Below, piece after piece: positions 31,512 to 31,598 of a stretch of DNA of 31,598 nt. The translations under genes and the position numbers were made by a program. Position 1 is the first letter of the stretch, and the number at the start of each line of letters is the position of its first letter. Source of the DNA: an uncultured Collinsella sp. (GTDB taxonomy: Bacteria > Actinomycetota > Coriobacteriia > Coriobacteriales > Coriobacteriaceae); NCBI GenBank assembly GCA_902494085.1, contig CABURU010000013.1, positions 1-31,598 on the forward strand, written 5' to 3'. The notes beneath the pieces were generated by a model that was given only the letters and a program-made list of their open reading frames with translations, searched no databases and had not been told where the DNA came from.

Positions 31512-31553
31512 TAAAAAGATAGGAGCCCCCGCTCGTGACCGCGGGTCGGGGCT
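31512..31553 (-). terminator. Candidate terminator of a minus-strand gene beyond the window
   Basis: On the minus strand AGCCCC (31548-31553) pairs with GGGGCT (31524-31529), extendable inward by GC pairs with a bulge, and CTTTTTAG follows. It suggests that a minus-strand gene ends to the right of the window. Nothing else is recognised in 31445-31598. Confidence 0.5.
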
Positions 31554-31598
31554 GCGACAATGATGTTGAAGTGCCATAGGCGCAGCCGCGCCGCAACG

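Overview
The window looks like chromosomal DNA of a high-GC Coriobacteriia member, most likely Collinsella. This rests on protein style, GC-rich codon use, strong AGGAGG-type ribosome binding sites and abundant palindromic intergenic elements; no database search was possible. Both window ends are intergenic, so no gene is cut by an edge.

Layout. Positions 1-1056: a folded intergenic element and a metallophosphoesterase. 1310-7618 (+): a CPA1-type cation/proton antiporter, the serine pathway pair serC-serA closed by a strong terminator, an M20 peptidase and a DUF1015-like protein. 7748-9697 (-): a nitroreductase and two tandem histidine phosphatases. 9933-11018 (+): an HdeD-like membrane protein with an in-frame TGA near its 5' end, coupled to a UPF0178 protein. 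11187-12275 (-): an ArsP_2-type metal permease with a His-rich loop and an operator-like promoter. 12448-13416 (+): a DEDDh exonuclease-like protein. 13417-15300: an AT-richer island with a lone AbiEi-like/PD-(D/E)XK nuclease gene and an inverted pair of a 24-nt motif.

15305-18078 (+): a compact heavy-metal resistance unit of SmtB/CadC-type repressor, free-standing HMA metallochaperone and P1B ATPase, with a consensus promoter overlapped by an 18-bp inverted-repeat operator and a second operator copy before the ATPase. A 127-nt foldback element follows. 18358-21591 (-): a DtxR/MntR-type regulator with a mixed Mn/Fe-type metal site and repeated GTTAGCC boxes upstream, then a Uup-like ABC-F ATPase coupled to a HAD phosphatase. 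21755-25415 (-): the phosphate uptake operon pstSCAB, ending in a terminator without phoU. 25709-27862 (-): a PepV/Sapep-type dipeptidase and a HAD phosphatase. 28019-28879 (+): a DegV protein. 29048-31179 (-): tgt and a LOG-family protein separated by a structured leader and a terminator.

Three metal-related loci (ArsP_2 permease, cad unit, MntR-like regulator) lie within 8 kb and may form a metal homeostasis cluster. The most unusual content is non-coding: at least three families of long palindromic intergenic elements (TTGCGGTGGAATAG type, GTCCC/TGCCGGCA type, and the single 127-nt foldback), mostly at gene ends. No tRNA, rRNA, CRISPR array, prophage or transposase gene was recognised.
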